Assembly: GCF_003416885.1 (NCBI RefSeq)
Contig: NZ_QVPD01000009.1
Coordinates: 1-64,000, forward strand
Origin: Cognatiluteimonas weifangensis
GTDB taxonomy: Bacteria; Pseudomonadota; Gammaproteobacteria; Xanthomonadales; Xanthomonadaceae
DNA: 64,000 bases
Reading direction: 5' to 3'
The notes beneath the pieces were generated by a model. The model saw only the letters and a program-made list of their open reading frames with translations, was not told the origin of the DNA and did no database searches. The number at the start of each line of letters is the position of its first letter. Position 1 is the first letter of the stretch. Of this stretch, positions 19,087 through 28,500 are shown piece after piece. The translations under genes were made by a program, and so were the position numbers.

Positions 19087-19701
19087 ATGCAGATCCAGGC
19101 CCGCCACCGCTGGCGCTACGCCCGCCACTGGGATTTCTTCCGCCGCTGGATGCGCAATCCGCGTACGGTCGCGGCAGTGGCGCCGTCCAGCCGCGAACTG
19201 GCGCAGCGGATGGTCGACGAGCTGCCCGCCGGCGCCCGCCGGGTGATCGAGCTCGGCCCCGGTACCGGGGTGATGACCCGGCTGCTGCTCGCCCGCGGCC
19301 TGGGGCCCGATGGCCTGCTGGCGGTGGAGCTCGACCCGGCGCTGCACGCGCGGCTGCAGGCGCGGTTCCCGCAACTGCGCGTGCTCCACGGCGATGCCCG
19401 CCGCCTGGACGCGCTGGCCCGGGGGTTCGTCGCACCGGGCGAGCTCGACGCGGTGGTCTCCAGCCTCGGCCTGCTGGGCATGGACGAAGCCGGCCGCGGC
19501 GCGGTGCTGGCGGCGGCATTCGCCTTGCTGCGCGCGCAGGGGTGCTTCGTCCAGTTCACCTACGGCGCCCGCTCGCCGGTGTCGGCGGCGCAGCTGCGCG
19601 GGCTGGGCCTGCAGGTGCGTCGCGGCGCCTTCGTCCTGCGCAACCTGCCGCCGGCGACGGTCTACGTGTACACGCGCCGGCAGGACGGTGCGCCGCGCTG
19701 A
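19087..19701 (+). CDS. class I SAM methyltransferase, phospholipid N-methyltransferase (PmtA)-like
   Basis: A 204-residue SAM-dependent methyltransferase. It opens with the membrane-associating helix WDFFRRWMRNPRTVAAVAPSSRELAQRMV, characteristic of PmtA-like proteins. Motif I is VIELGPGTGVMTRLLLARG and the acidic ribose-binding end is LAVELDPALHARL. Members methylate phosphatidylethanolamine or related lipids, but many homologues are uncharacterised. It starts 35 bp after rlmKL and may share its transcript. Confidence 0.72.
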   Translation: MQIQARHRWRYARHWDFFRRWMRNPRTVAAVAPSSRELAQRMVDELPAGARRVIELGPGTGVMTRLLLARGLGPDGLLAVELDPALHARLQARFPQLRVLHGDARRLDALARGFVAPGELDAVVSSLGLLGMDEAGRGAVLAAAFALLRAQGCFVQFTYGARSPVSAAQLRGLGLQVRRGAFVLRNLPPATVYVYTRRQDGAPR

Positions 19702-19795
19702 GGCCTGGGGTGCAATCCACCGTTCCAGCGGTGGCGCTGGTCGCGCGCCGCCGCCGCCACGATCCTGAGAGCATTGCAATGCCCGAGGAGGGCCG

Positions 19796-20668
19796 ATGAA
19801 CGCCACCGCTTCCGCTCCCGCCCACGTCGCCCGGATCGTGCGCGGCGTCCCCACGTCCGACGGCGCCGGGGTCAAGCTGACCCGCGTGATCGGCTCCCCG
19901 CAGCTGGACATGCTCGATCCGTTCCTGATGCTGGACGAGTTCGGCACCGACCGCGCCGAGGATTACATCGCCGGCTTCCCGGACCACCCCCACCGCGGCT
20001 TCGAGACCGTCACCTACATGCTCGACGGCCGCATGCGCCACAAGGACAACCACGGCAACGAAGGCCTGCTGGTGCCCGGCAGCGTGCAGTGGATGACCGC
20101 CGGCCGTGGCCTGGTGCATTCGGAAATGCCCGAGCAGGAGGAAGGCCGCATGCGCGGCTTCCAGCTGTGGGTGAACCTGCCCGCCAGCGCCAAGATGGGC
20201 GAGCCGCGCTACCAGGAGTTCGCGCCCGAGCGCATTCCGCTGGCGGCGCCGGCGGGGGGCGTCGCGGTAAAGGTGATCGCCGGCGTCGTGCCCGATGCCG
20301 ACGGCACGCCGGTGCGCGGCCCGATCGAGCAGCCGGCGACCGCCCCGACCTACCTCGACATCGCGCTCGAGCCGGGGGCCGGCTGGGAATACCGCCTGCC
20401 CGAGGGTCACAACGCTTTCGCCTATGTGTTCGAAGGCGCGGCGGCGGTCGGCGTCGGCGAGGCTGCGCGCACGCTGGCGACCCACGAGCTCGGCGTGCTC
20501 GGCGGTGGCGACGCCTTTCTCGTGCGCGCCGATGCGCAGGGCGCGCGCCTGATCCTGGTCGCCGGGCGCCCGTTGCACGAGCCGGTCGCGCGCTACGGCC
20601 CGTTCGTGATGAACACCCGGGAACAGGTGATGCAGGCGTTCGTCGATTTCCAGGAAGGGCGTTTCTAG
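19796..20668 (+). CDS. pirin family protein (first of two)
   Basis: A 290-residue bicupin. The N-terminal cupin metal site is evident in FPDHPHRGFETVTYMLDG and the partner His in the VHSEMPEQEE region after GSVQWMTAGRG. The C-terminal cupin (YLDIALEPGAGWEYRLPEG and after) lacks obvious ligands, as usual. Bacterial pirins include quercetinases and redox-linked regulators, and the substrate cannot be assigned. GAGG lies upstream of the ATG. A second, diverged pirin lies about 0.8 kb away on the other strand. Confidence 0.9.
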   Translation: MNATASAPAHVARIVRGVPTSDGAGVKLTRVIGSPQLDMLDPFLMLDEFGTDRAEDYIAGFPDHPHRGFETVTYMLDGRMRHKDNHGNEGLLVPGSVQWMTAGRGLVHSEMPEQEEGRMRGFQLWVNLPASAKMGEPRYQEFAPERIPLAAPAGGVAVKVIAGVVPDADGTPVRGPIEQPATAPTYLDIALEPGAGWEYRLPEGHNAFAYVFEGAAAVGVGEAARTLATHELGVLGGGDAFLVRADAQGARLILVAGRPLHEPVARYGPFVMNTREQVMQAFVDFQEGRF

Positions 20669-20704
20669 GAAACACGTTTCTAGGAAACGCGTTTCCGGGA
20701 TACG
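20660..20704. repeat. three 15-bp tandem repeats across the pirin stop codon
   Basis: CGTTTCTAGGAAACA (20660-20674), CGTTTCTAGGAAACG (20675-20689) and a degenerate third copy (20690-20704). The first copy contains the TAG stop of the pirin gene. The junction forms the perfect palindrome GGAAACGCGTTTCC (20683-20696), which could fold at the mRNA 3' end. Confidence 0.75.
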
Positions 20705-20872
20705 CCCGGGCCACGCGGCCCTCGGCCGTCGTCGTCGCGTAGCGGGATTTCGGCGGACGAATGCGCCGCGGGGGGCTGATGCCGCCGGATCCTCGCCCTT
20801 CGACGGGCGCGGGGCAGGCCTTCGTCGGGACGATGCCAACCGCCCCGCGGTCTCCGGGGCGCCGGGCGACGC

Positions 20873-21394
20873 TCAGTCGCCTGCGGCCTGCTCCGGAGCG
20901 CCGCCGCCGAAGCGCAGGCTGGCCAGCAGCTGGTAACCGGCGGCGAGCGCATCGACCGAGTCGGCCTGCAGCCAGATGTGCGCATGGCGGCCGTCGGCCA
21001 GCGGCAGCAGCGTTTCGCGCGCCTGCACGCCCGGGTTGGTGGCGATCTCGGCGCGGTACCAGATCACGCTGTGGCCGTCGATGCTGCTGATTTCCTCGCG
21101 GTTGCGCGGGCTGGGCTCGAAGCTCGGCTGCGCGGTGATGTACAGGCCGAAGGCTTCGGAGCCGTCGCTGCGCAGCGCCCGGCAGAAATCGCCGGCGGAG
21201 CTGCTGCGGGCTTCCCAGACAAGGCCGGCCGCAGCCGGCAGTTGCGGACAGAACGCCGGCTGCGGTGCCGGCGCTGCTTGCGCCTGTTGCGCGGGATCCT
21301 GCGGCGCGGCTTGTGCCGGGTCCTGTTGCGCGTGGACGTGGCCGGCGAGCAGCAGGCCGGCGAGCAGCGGCAGCGATGTCGTGATCCGGTTCAT
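20873..21394 (-). CDS. secreted hypothetical protein
   Basis: Not recognised. A 173-residue protein with a clear signal peptide (MNRITTSLPLLAGLLLAGHVHAQ). A Gln/Ala/Pro-rich linker (DPAQAAPQDPAQQAQAAPAP) precedes a globular domain of about 115 residues. Two cysteines (FCPQLP and DFCRALRSDGS) could form a disulfide in the periplasm. It lies between two pirin genes, 92 bp from the second one's stop and on the same strand as it. Function cannot be inferred. Confidence 0.65.
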   Translation of the reverse strand: MNRITTSLPLLAGLLLAGHVHAQQDPAQAAPQDPAQQAQAAPAPQPAFCPQLPAAAGLVWEARSSSAGDFCRALRSDGSEAFGLYITAQPSFEPSPRNREEISSIDGHSVIWYRAEIATNPGVQARETLLPLADGRHAHIWLQADSVDALAAGYQLLASLRFGGGAPEQAAGD

Positions 21395-21486
21395 GCGATC
21401 ACCCTCGAGAGCGGACACGGCCCGAACATAATCCAGATCGACGGGCGCAGACAAACGCCGCTCCGGCATTGCGACCGCCGCGCCGT

Positions 21487-22347
21487 TCAGCGTTCCGGCA
21501 GCGGAATGCGCTCCTCGTCGCCCGGTACCGCGCCGAAGCGCCCCGCCTCCCAGTCCAGCTTGGCCTGCTCGATGCGCTCGCGCGAGGAGGACACGAAGTT
21601 CCACCACAGGTGCCGGGGGCCATCCAGCGGTTCGCCGCCGAGCAGCATCGCCTTGAGCGGCGTGCGCGCACGCAGGACCGGACGCGTGCCCGGGTCCAGC
21701 ACCACCAGGTGTTGCGGCGGCAGGTCGGCGCCGTCGAGCTGCGCGGCGCCCTCCAGCAGGTACAGCGCGCGCTCCGGGTGCGAGGGCTCCAGCACGAGCT
21801 CCGCGTCCGGCGCCAGGTCCAGGGCGACGTTGAGGGTGTCGGCGAACACGCGCACCGGCGCCTCCAGCCCGTAGCCGCGGCCGGCGATCACCCGCAGCCG
21901 CGCGCCGCCATGCTGCGCCTGCGGCAGGGTCGCGGCGGGGTGGTGGTGGAATTCCGGCGCGGTTTCCTCGTGCGCGCGCGGCAGCGCCACCCAGGTCTGC
22001 ATGCCGTGCAGCGGGTGTTCGCCGCCGCGCAGGGCCTGCGGCGAACGCTCGGAGTGGGCGATGCCGCGGCCGGCGGTCATCCAGTTGACGTCGCCGGGGG
22101 TGATGTCCTGCAGGCTGCCGAGGCTGTCGCGATGGGTGATGGTCCCCGCCCACAGGAAGGTCACCGTGGCCAGGCCGATGTGCGGGTGCGGGCGCACGTC
22201 GATGCCGCGCCCGGGCGCGAACACGGTCGGGCCCATGTGGTCGACGAACACGAACGGGCCGACGCTGCGCGCTTGCAGCGACGGCACCGCGCGCCGCACC
22301 TGGAAACCGCCGAGGTCGTGCACGCGGGGAGCGACGAGGAGGGTCAT
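21487..22347 (-). CDS. pirin family protein (second)
   Basis: A 286-residue pirin with the N-terminal motifs RSVGPFVFVDHMGP, VRPHPHIGLATVTFLWAG (metal ligands) and DVNWMTAGRGIAHSERSP, and the C-terminal cupin RALYLLEGAAQLDGADL. It ends WWNFVSSSRERIEQAKLDWEAGRF, typical of the YhhW/pirin class. GAGGAGG precedes the ATG at 22347. It is only distantly similar to the pirin at 19796, so this is not a recent duplication. Confidence 0.9.
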   Translation of the reverse strand: MTLLVAPRVHDLGGFQVRRAVPSLQARSVGPFVFVDHMGPTVFAPGRGIDVRPHPHIGLATVTFLWAGTITHRDSLGSLQDITPGDVNWMTAGRGIAHSERSPQALRGGEHPLHGMQTWVALPRAHEETAPEFHHHPAATLPQAQHGGARLRVIAGRGYGLEAPVRVFADTLNVALDLAPDAELVLEPSHPERALYLLEGAAQLDGADLPPQHLVVLDPGTRPVLRARTPLKAMLLGGEPLDGPRHLWWNFVSSSRERIEQAKLDWEAGRFGAVPGDEERIPLPER

Positions 22348-22476
22348 GGCGGTGCTCCGATGGCAGGCATGGCCCAGCATGCCAGCCGCGCGGGCGCGGT
22401 CAATCCGCTGCGGCACGACACTGCGTTCCCCCGGTGCCCGCTGCGGCCGGCCGCCGGGCGCCGCCGGGACCTGTGT

Positions 22477-22881
22477 TCAGGGTGCGATGTCGATGTGCAG
22501 CTGCGCCTGCGGGGCATCGCCGCGCGCCAGCGACCGCAGCGTCAGCATGCGGGTACCGAGCCGGTGCTGTTTGTCGCCGACCGTGGTGTGCAGGCTGAAC
22601 GTCGCGCGCGCGCCGGCTGCGTCGTGCCATGCGAACGCGATCTCGGCGTTGCCCGCCCAGATGCACTGCACGTCGGGCGGGCAGCGCGAGTCGTTGACCA
22701 GGCGCAGGTAGCGCAGCGTGCTGCGGTCGGCCAGCGTCACCGTGTCGCCGGGGCGCATGCCGAAGTCGGTGCCGTCGGCGATCATCGGCTCGCTCCTGCC
22801 GCTGTCGCCATGGGCGGCCACGCCGGTGCAGGCGGCCAGCGCAAGGCAGGCGACGGCGAACGCGGGACGCAAACAGGACAT
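22477..22881 (-). CDS. putative lipoprotein
   Basis: A 134-residue protein with an N-terminal signal and lipobox LAAC at about 15-18 (FAVACLALAACTG). The mature part is beta-rich with two further cysteines in RCPPDVQCIWAGNAEIAF, a pattern I recall from small secreted proteins of unknown function. It has no assignable activity. The gene is single and 96 bp from the pirin start, on the same strand. Confidence 0.7.
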   Translation of the reverse strand: MSCLRPAFAVACLALAACTGVAAHGDSGRSEPMIADGTDFGMRPGDTVTLADRSTLRYLRLVNDSRCPPDVQCIWAGNAEIAFAWHDAAGARATFSLHTTVGDKQHRLGTRMLTLRSLARGDAPQAQLHIDIAP

Positions 22882-23114
22882 GCGGGACTCCTGTGGAGGG
22901 AACGCCAGAGTCTAGGGCCGGAATGGCGGCTGGGGAGTGAATGCCGGCCTTGGCGGCCTGACAGCCCAAACGTGGCCGCAGCGGACGCAGCGGTGGCGAG
23001 GGCGGGCGCCGCGACCGCTGCCGTCGCGTACGGCAGCGGCGCGCGCGGCCGTGCGGGAGGCGCGGGGGGCGGGCATCGCGTCATGCCGTGCATCGGCGCT
23101 GCGCCCGCGACGCC

Positions 23115-26100
23115 CTATGCCGCCGGCGCCAGCGCCGCCAGCAGTCCGCGTGCGGCCTGCAGGCGACTGGCGGCGTCGGGCAGGTCGAGTTTCAGCCGCA
23201 GCTTGTCTGGGCCGTCCATCGCGTAGCGCTTCGGCTGCTGCTGGATCAGCTGGATCACGGTCAGCGGATCGACGTGCGGCTTGGCCTCGAACTGCACGCG
23301 GCCGCCGGCCGGGCCGAGGTCGAGCTTGCGGATGCCCAGCGCGGAGGCGTCGTGCTTGAGCCCGGCGACCGCGAACAGGTGCTTCGCCGGTTCCGGCAGC
23401 AGCCCGAAGCGGTCGATCATTTCCACCTGCAGTTCGCGCAGTTCCTCGGCGTCGCGCGCGCTGCTGATGCGCTTGTACAGGGTCAGCCGCGTGTGCACGT
23501 CGGGCAGGTAGTCTTCGGGGATCAGCGCCGGCAGGTGCAGTTCGACCTCGGCGCCGTGCGCGGCCGCGGCGTCGGTGTCGGGCAGCTCGCCGCGGCGGAT
23601 CGAGCGCACCGCGCGCTCCAGCAGCTCGGTATAGAGGCTGAAGCCGACCTCGGCCATCTGCCCGCTCTGGTCCTCGCCCAACAGCTCGCCGGCGCCGCGG
23701 ATCTCCAGGTCGTGGGTGGCCAGGGTGAAGCCGGCGCCGAGCGCGTCCATCGAGGCGATCGCCTCCAGCCGCTTGCGCGCGTCGCTGCTGATGCTGCGCT
23801 TGTCCGGCACCACCAGGTAGGCGTAGGCGCGGTGGTGCGAGCGGCCCACGCGCCCGCGCAGCTGGTGCATCTGCGCCAGGCCGAGCTTGTCGGCGCGGTT
23901 CATGATGATGGTGTTGGCGTTGGGGATGTCGATGCCGGACTCGATGATGGTCGTGCACAGCAGCACGTTGAAGCGCTGCTTGTTGAAATCGAGCATCACC
24001 CGTTCCAGCTCGCGCTCGGGCATCTGGCCGTGGGCGACGCCGATGCGCGCCTCCGGCACCAGCTCCTGCAGCTCGCGTTGCATGCGGCCGATCGATTCGA
24101 CGTCGTTGTGCAGGAAGTACACCTGGCCGCCGCGCGCCAGTTCGCGCTGGTGCGCCTCGCGCAGCTGCGCCCCGTCCCACGGCACGACGAAGGTCTGCAC
24201 CGCCATCCGGTGCGCGGGCGGCGTGGCGATGATCGACAGGTCGCGCAGGCCCGCCATCGCCATGTTGAGCGTGCGCGGGATCGGGGTCGCGGTCAGGGTC
24301 AGCAGGTGCACGTTGGCGCGCAGCGCCTTCAGCGCTTCCTTCTGGCGCACGCCGAAGCGCTGCTCCTCGTCGACGATCACCAGGCCCAGGTCCCTGAAGC
24401 GCACGTCCTTCTGCAACAGGCGATGGGTGCCGACGATCACGTCGATCTCGCCGCGCGCCAGCTTCTCCAGCTCGGCCTTGATCTCCTTGGCGGTCTTGAA
24501 GCGCGACAGCACCTCCACCCGCAGCGGCCAGTCGGCGAAGCGATCGCGGAAATTGCGGTAGTGCTGCTCGGCCAGCAGCGTGGTCGGCACCAGCACCGCG
24601 ACCTGCCTGCCGGCGGTGGCGGCGACGAAGGCGGCGCGCACCGCGACCTCGGTCTTGCCGAAGCCGACGTCGCCGCAGACCACGCGGTCCATCGGCTGCG
24701 ACGAACCCAGGTCGCGGATCACCGCCTCGATCGCGGCGTGCTGGTCCGGCGTCTCCTCGAACGGGAACGCGGCCGCGAACGGCTCGTACAGCGCTCGGTC
24801 CACGGGCAGCGCCAGGCCCGCCCGCGCCTGGCGTTTGGCCTGGATCTCCAGCAGCTCGGCGGCGACGTCGCGGACCTTCTCCGCGGCTTTCTTCTTGGCC
24901 CTGGCCCATTGCTCGCCGCCGAGCGAATGCAGCGGCGCGGTCTCCGGCGAGGCGCCGGAATAACGGTTGATCAGGTGCAGCTGCGCCACCGGCACGTACA
25001 GGCGGTCGCCCTTGGCGTATTCGATCTCCAGGTATTCCCCGGGCAGGCCGCCGGCCTGCAGCGTCACCAGCCCGCGGTAGCGGCCGACGCCGTGGTCCTC
25101 GTGCACGATCGGCGCGCCTTCGCTGAGCTCGCCGAGCTCGCGGACGATCGCCTCGGGCTCGCGCCCGGCGCGCTTGCGCCGCCGCGGCGGCGGCGCGCGG
25201 TCCGGGAACAGCTGGCGCTCCGTGAGCACCGCGACCGCGCCGCCATCGCCGTCGAGCGCGAACCCGTCCTCCAGCGGCGCGACCGCGAGCGCGAAACGCG
25301 CGTCGCCGGCGAGGAACTCCGGCCAGCCCGGCAGCGTCTGCGGGCGCAGCTCCGCGGCCAGCAGCAGCTCGCCCAGCGCTTCGCGGCGGCCCGGGGAATC
25401 GGCCGCGACCAGTACCCGGCCCGGGTAAGCGGCCAGGAACGCGCGCAGCGCGGCCGCCGGCGGGCCGTCGCGGGCCGCGACCGGCAGATCCGGCGGGCGC
25501 TGCACGGGCAGCGGCTGCGCCTCGGCGTGGCGCGGATGCTGCGCATCGCAGACCTCGATCCGGGCGCCGGCGTTGAGGCGTTCGCGCAGCGCCTGCGGCG
25601 ACAGGTACAGCTCGGCCGGCGGCAGCAGCGGGCGTTCCAGGTCGTGGCGGCGCTGCTCGTGGCGCTCGCCGGTCTGCTGCCAGAACTGCTCGGCGGCCGC
25701 CAGCGCGCCGTCGGCGAGCAGCGGCAGGACCGAGGCGTCGAGATAGTCGAACAGCGTCGCCGTGGACTCGAAGAACAGCGGCAGGTAGTACTCGATCCCG
25801 GCCGGGGCGATGCCGGCTTTCAGATCCTGGAACAGGCCGCTGCGGCGGGTGTCGATGTCGAAGCGTTCGCGCAGCGCCGCCAGCGCGCGCCGGGTCGCGG
25901 CCTCGTCCAGGGGCACTTCGCGGCCGGGCAGCAGCCGCACCGCGTCGACCTTGTCGAGCGAGCGCTGCGTTTCCGGATCGAACGCGCGGATCGAGTCGAT
26001 CGCGTCGTCCAGCAGTTCGACCCGGTACGGTTCGACCGCGCCCATCGGGTAGACATCGAGCAGCCCGCCGCGCACGGCGAAGTCGCCCGGGTCCAGCACC

Positions 26101-26585
26101 TGCGGCACGTTGCGGTAGCCGGCGGCCTCGAGCCGGCGCTTCTCGGCGTCCAGGTCCAGTGTCTGCCCGACGCGCACGTCGAAGCTGTTGCCGACGACAT
26201 GGCGCAGCGGCGGCAGCCGTTGCAGCAGGGTCTGCACCGGCACCACCACGATCCCGCGGCGCAGCGCCGGCAGCCGGGACAGCGCCGCCAGGCGCCGGCT
26301 GACGATCTCCGGGTGCGGGCTGAAGCGGTCGTAGGGCAGGGTTTCCCAGTCGGGGAAGGGCACCACCGGCAGCGCCGCATCCTCGCCGAGCAGGGTGCGC
26401 AGGTCGGCGGCGAGCTGCTGCGCGCCCTGGTTGTCGCGAGCGACCGCCAGCAGCGGGCCGACGTGCGCCTGCGCCGCGCGGGCGACCGCCCAGGCCAGCG
26501 CCGACGCCGATTCCGGCGCGCGCCAGTAGCAACGCAGCTGGCCGGCCTGCGGCAGCGGCGGGGCGGGGAAGGACGGGGCTGGCAT
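23115..26585 (-). CDS. mfd: transcription-repair coupling factor
   Basis: Mfd displaces stalled RNA polymerase and recruits UvrA. The product is 1156 residues (E. coli 1148). Domains in order: UvrB-like N-terminus (VVPFPDWETLPYDRFSPHPEIVSRRL), RNA polymerase-interacting tudor-like domain (GAPIVHEDHGVGRYRGL), RecG-like helicase with Walker A GDVGFGKTEVA and DEEQ box (VDEEQRFGVRQKE). The translocation module follows (IIMNRADKLGLAQMHQLRGRVGR), then the C-terminal TRCF domain. The ATG at 26585 is preferred; one at 26630 adds 15 residues. The gene is intact. Confidence 0.96.
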   Translation of the reverse strand: MPAPSFPAPPLPQAGQLRCYWRAPESASALAWAVARAAQAHVGPLLAVARDNQGAQQLAADLRTLLGEDAALPVVPFPDWETLPYDRFSPHPEIVSRRLAALSRLPALRRGIVVVPVQTLLQRLPPLRHVVGNSFDVRVGQTLDLDAEKRRLEAAGYRNVPQVLDPGDFAVRGGLLDVYPMGAVEPYRVELLDDAIDSIRAFDPETQRSLDKVDAVRLLPGREVPLDEAATRRALAALRERFDIDTRRSGLFQDLKAGIAPAGIEYYLPLFFESTATLFDYLDASVLPLLADGALAAAEQFWQQTGERHEQRRHDLERPLLPPAELYLSPQALRERLNAGARIEVCDAQHPRHAEAQPLPVQRPPDLPVAARDGPPAAALRAFLAAYPGRVLVAADSPGRREALGELLLAAELRPQTLPGWPEFLAGDARFALAVAPLEDGFALDGDGGAVAVLTERQLFPDRAPPPRRRKRAGREPEAIVRELGELSEGAPIVHEDHGVGRYRGLVTLQAGGLPGEYLEIEYAKGDRLYVPVAQLHLINRYSGASPETAPLHSLGGEQWARAKKKAAEKVRDVAAELLEIQAKRQARAGLALPVDRALYEPFAAAFPFEETPDQHAAIEAVIRDLGSSQPMDRVVCGDVGFGKTEVAVRAAFVAATAGRQVAVLVPTTLLAEQHYRNFRDRFADWPLRVEVLSRFKTAKEIKAELEKLARGEIDVIVGTHRLLQKDVRFRDLGLVIVDEEQRFGVRQKEALKALRANVHLLTLTATPIPRTLNMAMAGLRDLSIIATPPAHRMAVQTFVVPWDGAQLREAHQRELARGGQVYFLHNDVESIGRMQRELQELVPEARIGVAHGQMPERELERVMLDFNKQRFNVLLCTTIIESGIDIPNANTIIMNRADKLGLAQMHQLRGRVGRSHHRAYAYLVVPDKRSISSDARKRLEAIASMDALGAGFTLATHDLEIRGAGELLGEDQSGQMAEVGFSLYTELLERAVRSIRRGELPDTDAAAAHGAEVELHLPALIPEDYLPDVHTRLTLYKRISSARDAEELRELQVEMIDRFGLLPEPAKHLFAVAGLKHDASALGIRKLDLGPAGGRVQFEAKPHVDPLTVIQLIQQQPKRYAMDGPDKLRLKLDLPDAASRLQAARGLLAALAPAA

Positions 26586-26725
26586 CGGGACGGGATCTCG
26601 CGCGAAAACGACGGCGGCGCCGGCGGCCATCGCCGCCAGCGCAGGAAACCGTCGATTTTACGCGAGCGCCGCTGCGGTCACGGGGCGTCGGCTTGCGGGC
26701 CGTGCCGCGACGCGGCCAGCGCGGC

Positions 26726-27262
26726 TCAGTGCAGGTCCAGCACCACCCGCACCAGCCCGGGCGTCTCGGCGGCCTCGCGGCGGAAGCCCAGCGACTGCGC
26801 CAGCGCCAGCATCGCGTGGTTGTGCTCGAGCACGTCGCCGTGGATGCGCTCGAGTTTCTTGCCGCGCGCCCAGCGCACCAGGCGCCGCATCAGGTGCCGG
26901 CCCAGGCCCATGCCGGCGATGAAATGGCTGACCAGGATCGCGAACTCGGCCTGCCGGCTGCCGTCGACGATCGCGATCCGCGCGACCGCGCCGACCAGCG
27001 CCTCGCCCGGCGGCAACGGCTCGGCGGCGACGATCGCGAACTCGCGGCGCGGGTCCGGCCGGGTCAGGCGCTCGGCCTGGTCCGCGGTCAGCTCCTTGAC
27101 CGAGTGCAGGAAGCGCTGGCGGATCTCGTCGGGCTGCAGCAGCGGGAACCCGGCGCGCAACGGCACCGCGTCGTCGGGGCGGATCGGGCGGATCAGGACC
27201 TCGCGGCCGTTGGCCAGGCGGATCATCTCGTGCCAGGGCGGGAGGCGGTTGCGGGTGGCCAT
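26726..27262 (-). CDS. GNAT family N-acetyltransferase
   Basis: A 178-residue GNAT domain. REVLIRPIRPDDAVPL begins the fold and the acetyl-CoA binding loop is FIAGMGLGRHLMRRLVRWARGKKLERIHGDVLEHN. The sequence resembles the acetyltransferase domain fused to acyl-CoA synthetase-like Pat proteins (protein lysine acetylation), here free-standing. The ATG at 27262 starts MATRNRLPPWHEMIRLANG. It is divergent from the cation efflux gene across a 187-bp gap. Substrate is unknown. Confidence 0.8.
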   Translation of the reverse strand: MATRNRLPPWHEMIRLANGREVLIRPIRPDDAVPLRAGFPLLQPDEIRQRFLHSVKELTADQAERLTRPDPRREFAIVAAEPLPPGEALVGAVARIAIVDGSRQAEFAILVSHFIAGMGLGRHLMRRLVRWARGKKLERIHGDVLEHNHAMLALAQSLGFRREAAETPGLVRVVLDLH

Positions 27263-27449
27263 GTCGGGATGCTCGCACGAACCAGGTGAAGCCTGAATGC
27301 ACGTTTTCTTCACGCCGGGCCGCGGGCGGGCGGCGACGGCGGCGGCGCGCTTGCTAGACTTCCGGGCTGCCCGCGCACCCGCGCACCGCCTTGCGACCGG
27401 CCGCCGCGTCGGGCGCGGCGGCATCCCGCCCACCTTTCCGGACCGGCCC

Positions 27450-28376
27450 ATGGCTAGCAGCGGCGACTCCACACGCGCGATCCTGTTCGCGCTCGGCGCC
27501 AACCTGGCGATCGCCGTCGCCAAGGGCGTGGCGGCGTATTTCACCCGCTCCAGCGCGATGCTGGCCGAAACCGTGCACTCGCTGGCCGATTGCGGCAACC
27601 AGCTGCTGTTGCTGCTGGGCATGAAGCAGGCCACGCGTCCGGCCTCGCCCGAATACCCGCTGGGGCACGGCAAGGCGGTCTATTTCTGGTCGTTCCTGGT
27701 GGCGGTGATGCTGTTCACCGTCGGCGGCATGTTCTCGCTGTACGAGGGCATCCACAAATTCCAGCATCCCGAGCCGTTGCGGCAATGGTGGTGGGCCGCC
27801 GGGGTGCTGGCGTTCGGCATCGCCGCCGAGTCGGTGTCGATGCGTGCCGCGCTGCAGGAGATCGACAAGACCCGCGGCGAAGCGAGCCTGTGGCAGTGGT
27901 TCCGGCACAGCCGCCAGAGCGAGCTGGTGGTGATCTTCGGCGAGGACCTGGCGGCGCTGTGCGGCCTGTGCTTCGCCCTGGTCGCGGTGCTGCTGACGGT
28001 GGTCACCGGCAACCCGCTCTGGGACGCGATCGGCACCATCGCGATCGGCGCGCTGCTGATCGTGGTGGCGGTGCTGGTGGCGATCGAGGTCAAGGCGATG
28101 CTGATCGGGCAGAGCATGGACCCGCAGCGGCAGGCGCGGATGCGCGAGTTCCTCGCCTCGCGGCCGGAAGTCGCGCGGATCCTCAGCCTGATCACCTTGC
28201 AGTTGGGCAAGGAGGCGATGGTGTCGGTGCACCTGCAGATGCGCGAGGCGCACGATGCGCAGGCGCTGGTCGACCAGATCAACGCGATCGAGCGCGCGCT
28301 CAAGCGCGAGTTCCCGGACGTGCGCTGGAGTTTCTTCGAGCCCGACCTCAAGCCCACGCCGTCGGCGCTCGCCTGA
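27450..28376 (+). CDS. cation diffusion facilitator family transporter
   Basis: A 308-residue inner-membrane CDF protein with about six membrane helices and a short cytoplasmic C-terminal domain. The helix-2 region carries AETVHSLADCGNQLLLLLG, with the HxxxD half of the transport site. YPLGHGKAVYFWSFLVAVMLF follows, and helix 5 shows ELVVIFGEDLAALCGL. The spacing is closer to the SLC30A9-like branch of COG0053 than to ZitB. The family exchanges Zn2+, Fe2+, Mn2+ or other divalent ions for protons; the metal is not deducible. The C-terminus VSVHLQMREAH fits the ferredoxin-like domain. Confidence 0.85.
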   Translation: MASSGDSTRAILFALGANLAIAVAKGVAAYFTRSSAMLAETVHSLADCGNQLLLLLGMKQATRPASPEYPLGHGKAVYFWSFLVAVMLFTVGGMFSLYEGIHKFQHPEPLRQWWWAAGVLAFGIAAESVSMRAALQEIDKTRGEASLWQWFRHSRQSELVVIFGEDLAALCGLCFALVAVLLTVVTGNPLWDAIGTIAIGALLIVVAVLVAIEVKAMLIGQSMDPQRQARMREFLASRPEVARILSLITLQLGKEAMVSVHLQMREAHDAQALVDQINAIERALKREFPDVRWSFFEPDLKPTPSALA

Positions 28377-28500
28377 GCGCCATGCCGCGCCGGCGGGCAC
28401 GCCGGCACGTGCGACATTGCGGCGAAACGGCGTGCAGGCCGTGCGCGGGCGCGGTGTACAGCGAGCCCGGCCCGCGGATCCCGCAGCCGGGGGCGCGGCG

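Noticed and set aside
22912..23076. A possible 54-codon minus-strand frame with a CVRCGHVW motif between mfd and the lipoprotein gene
   Set aside because: It has a single CxxC pair, no ribosome site, Arg/Ala/Pro composition and a highly biased G+C context. It could be real, but support is too weak.
28377..28500. A GCCGGCG/CGCCGGC hairpin between the cation efflux gene and rlmJ
   Set aside because: Such short arms arise often by chance at this base composition and there is no T-tract.
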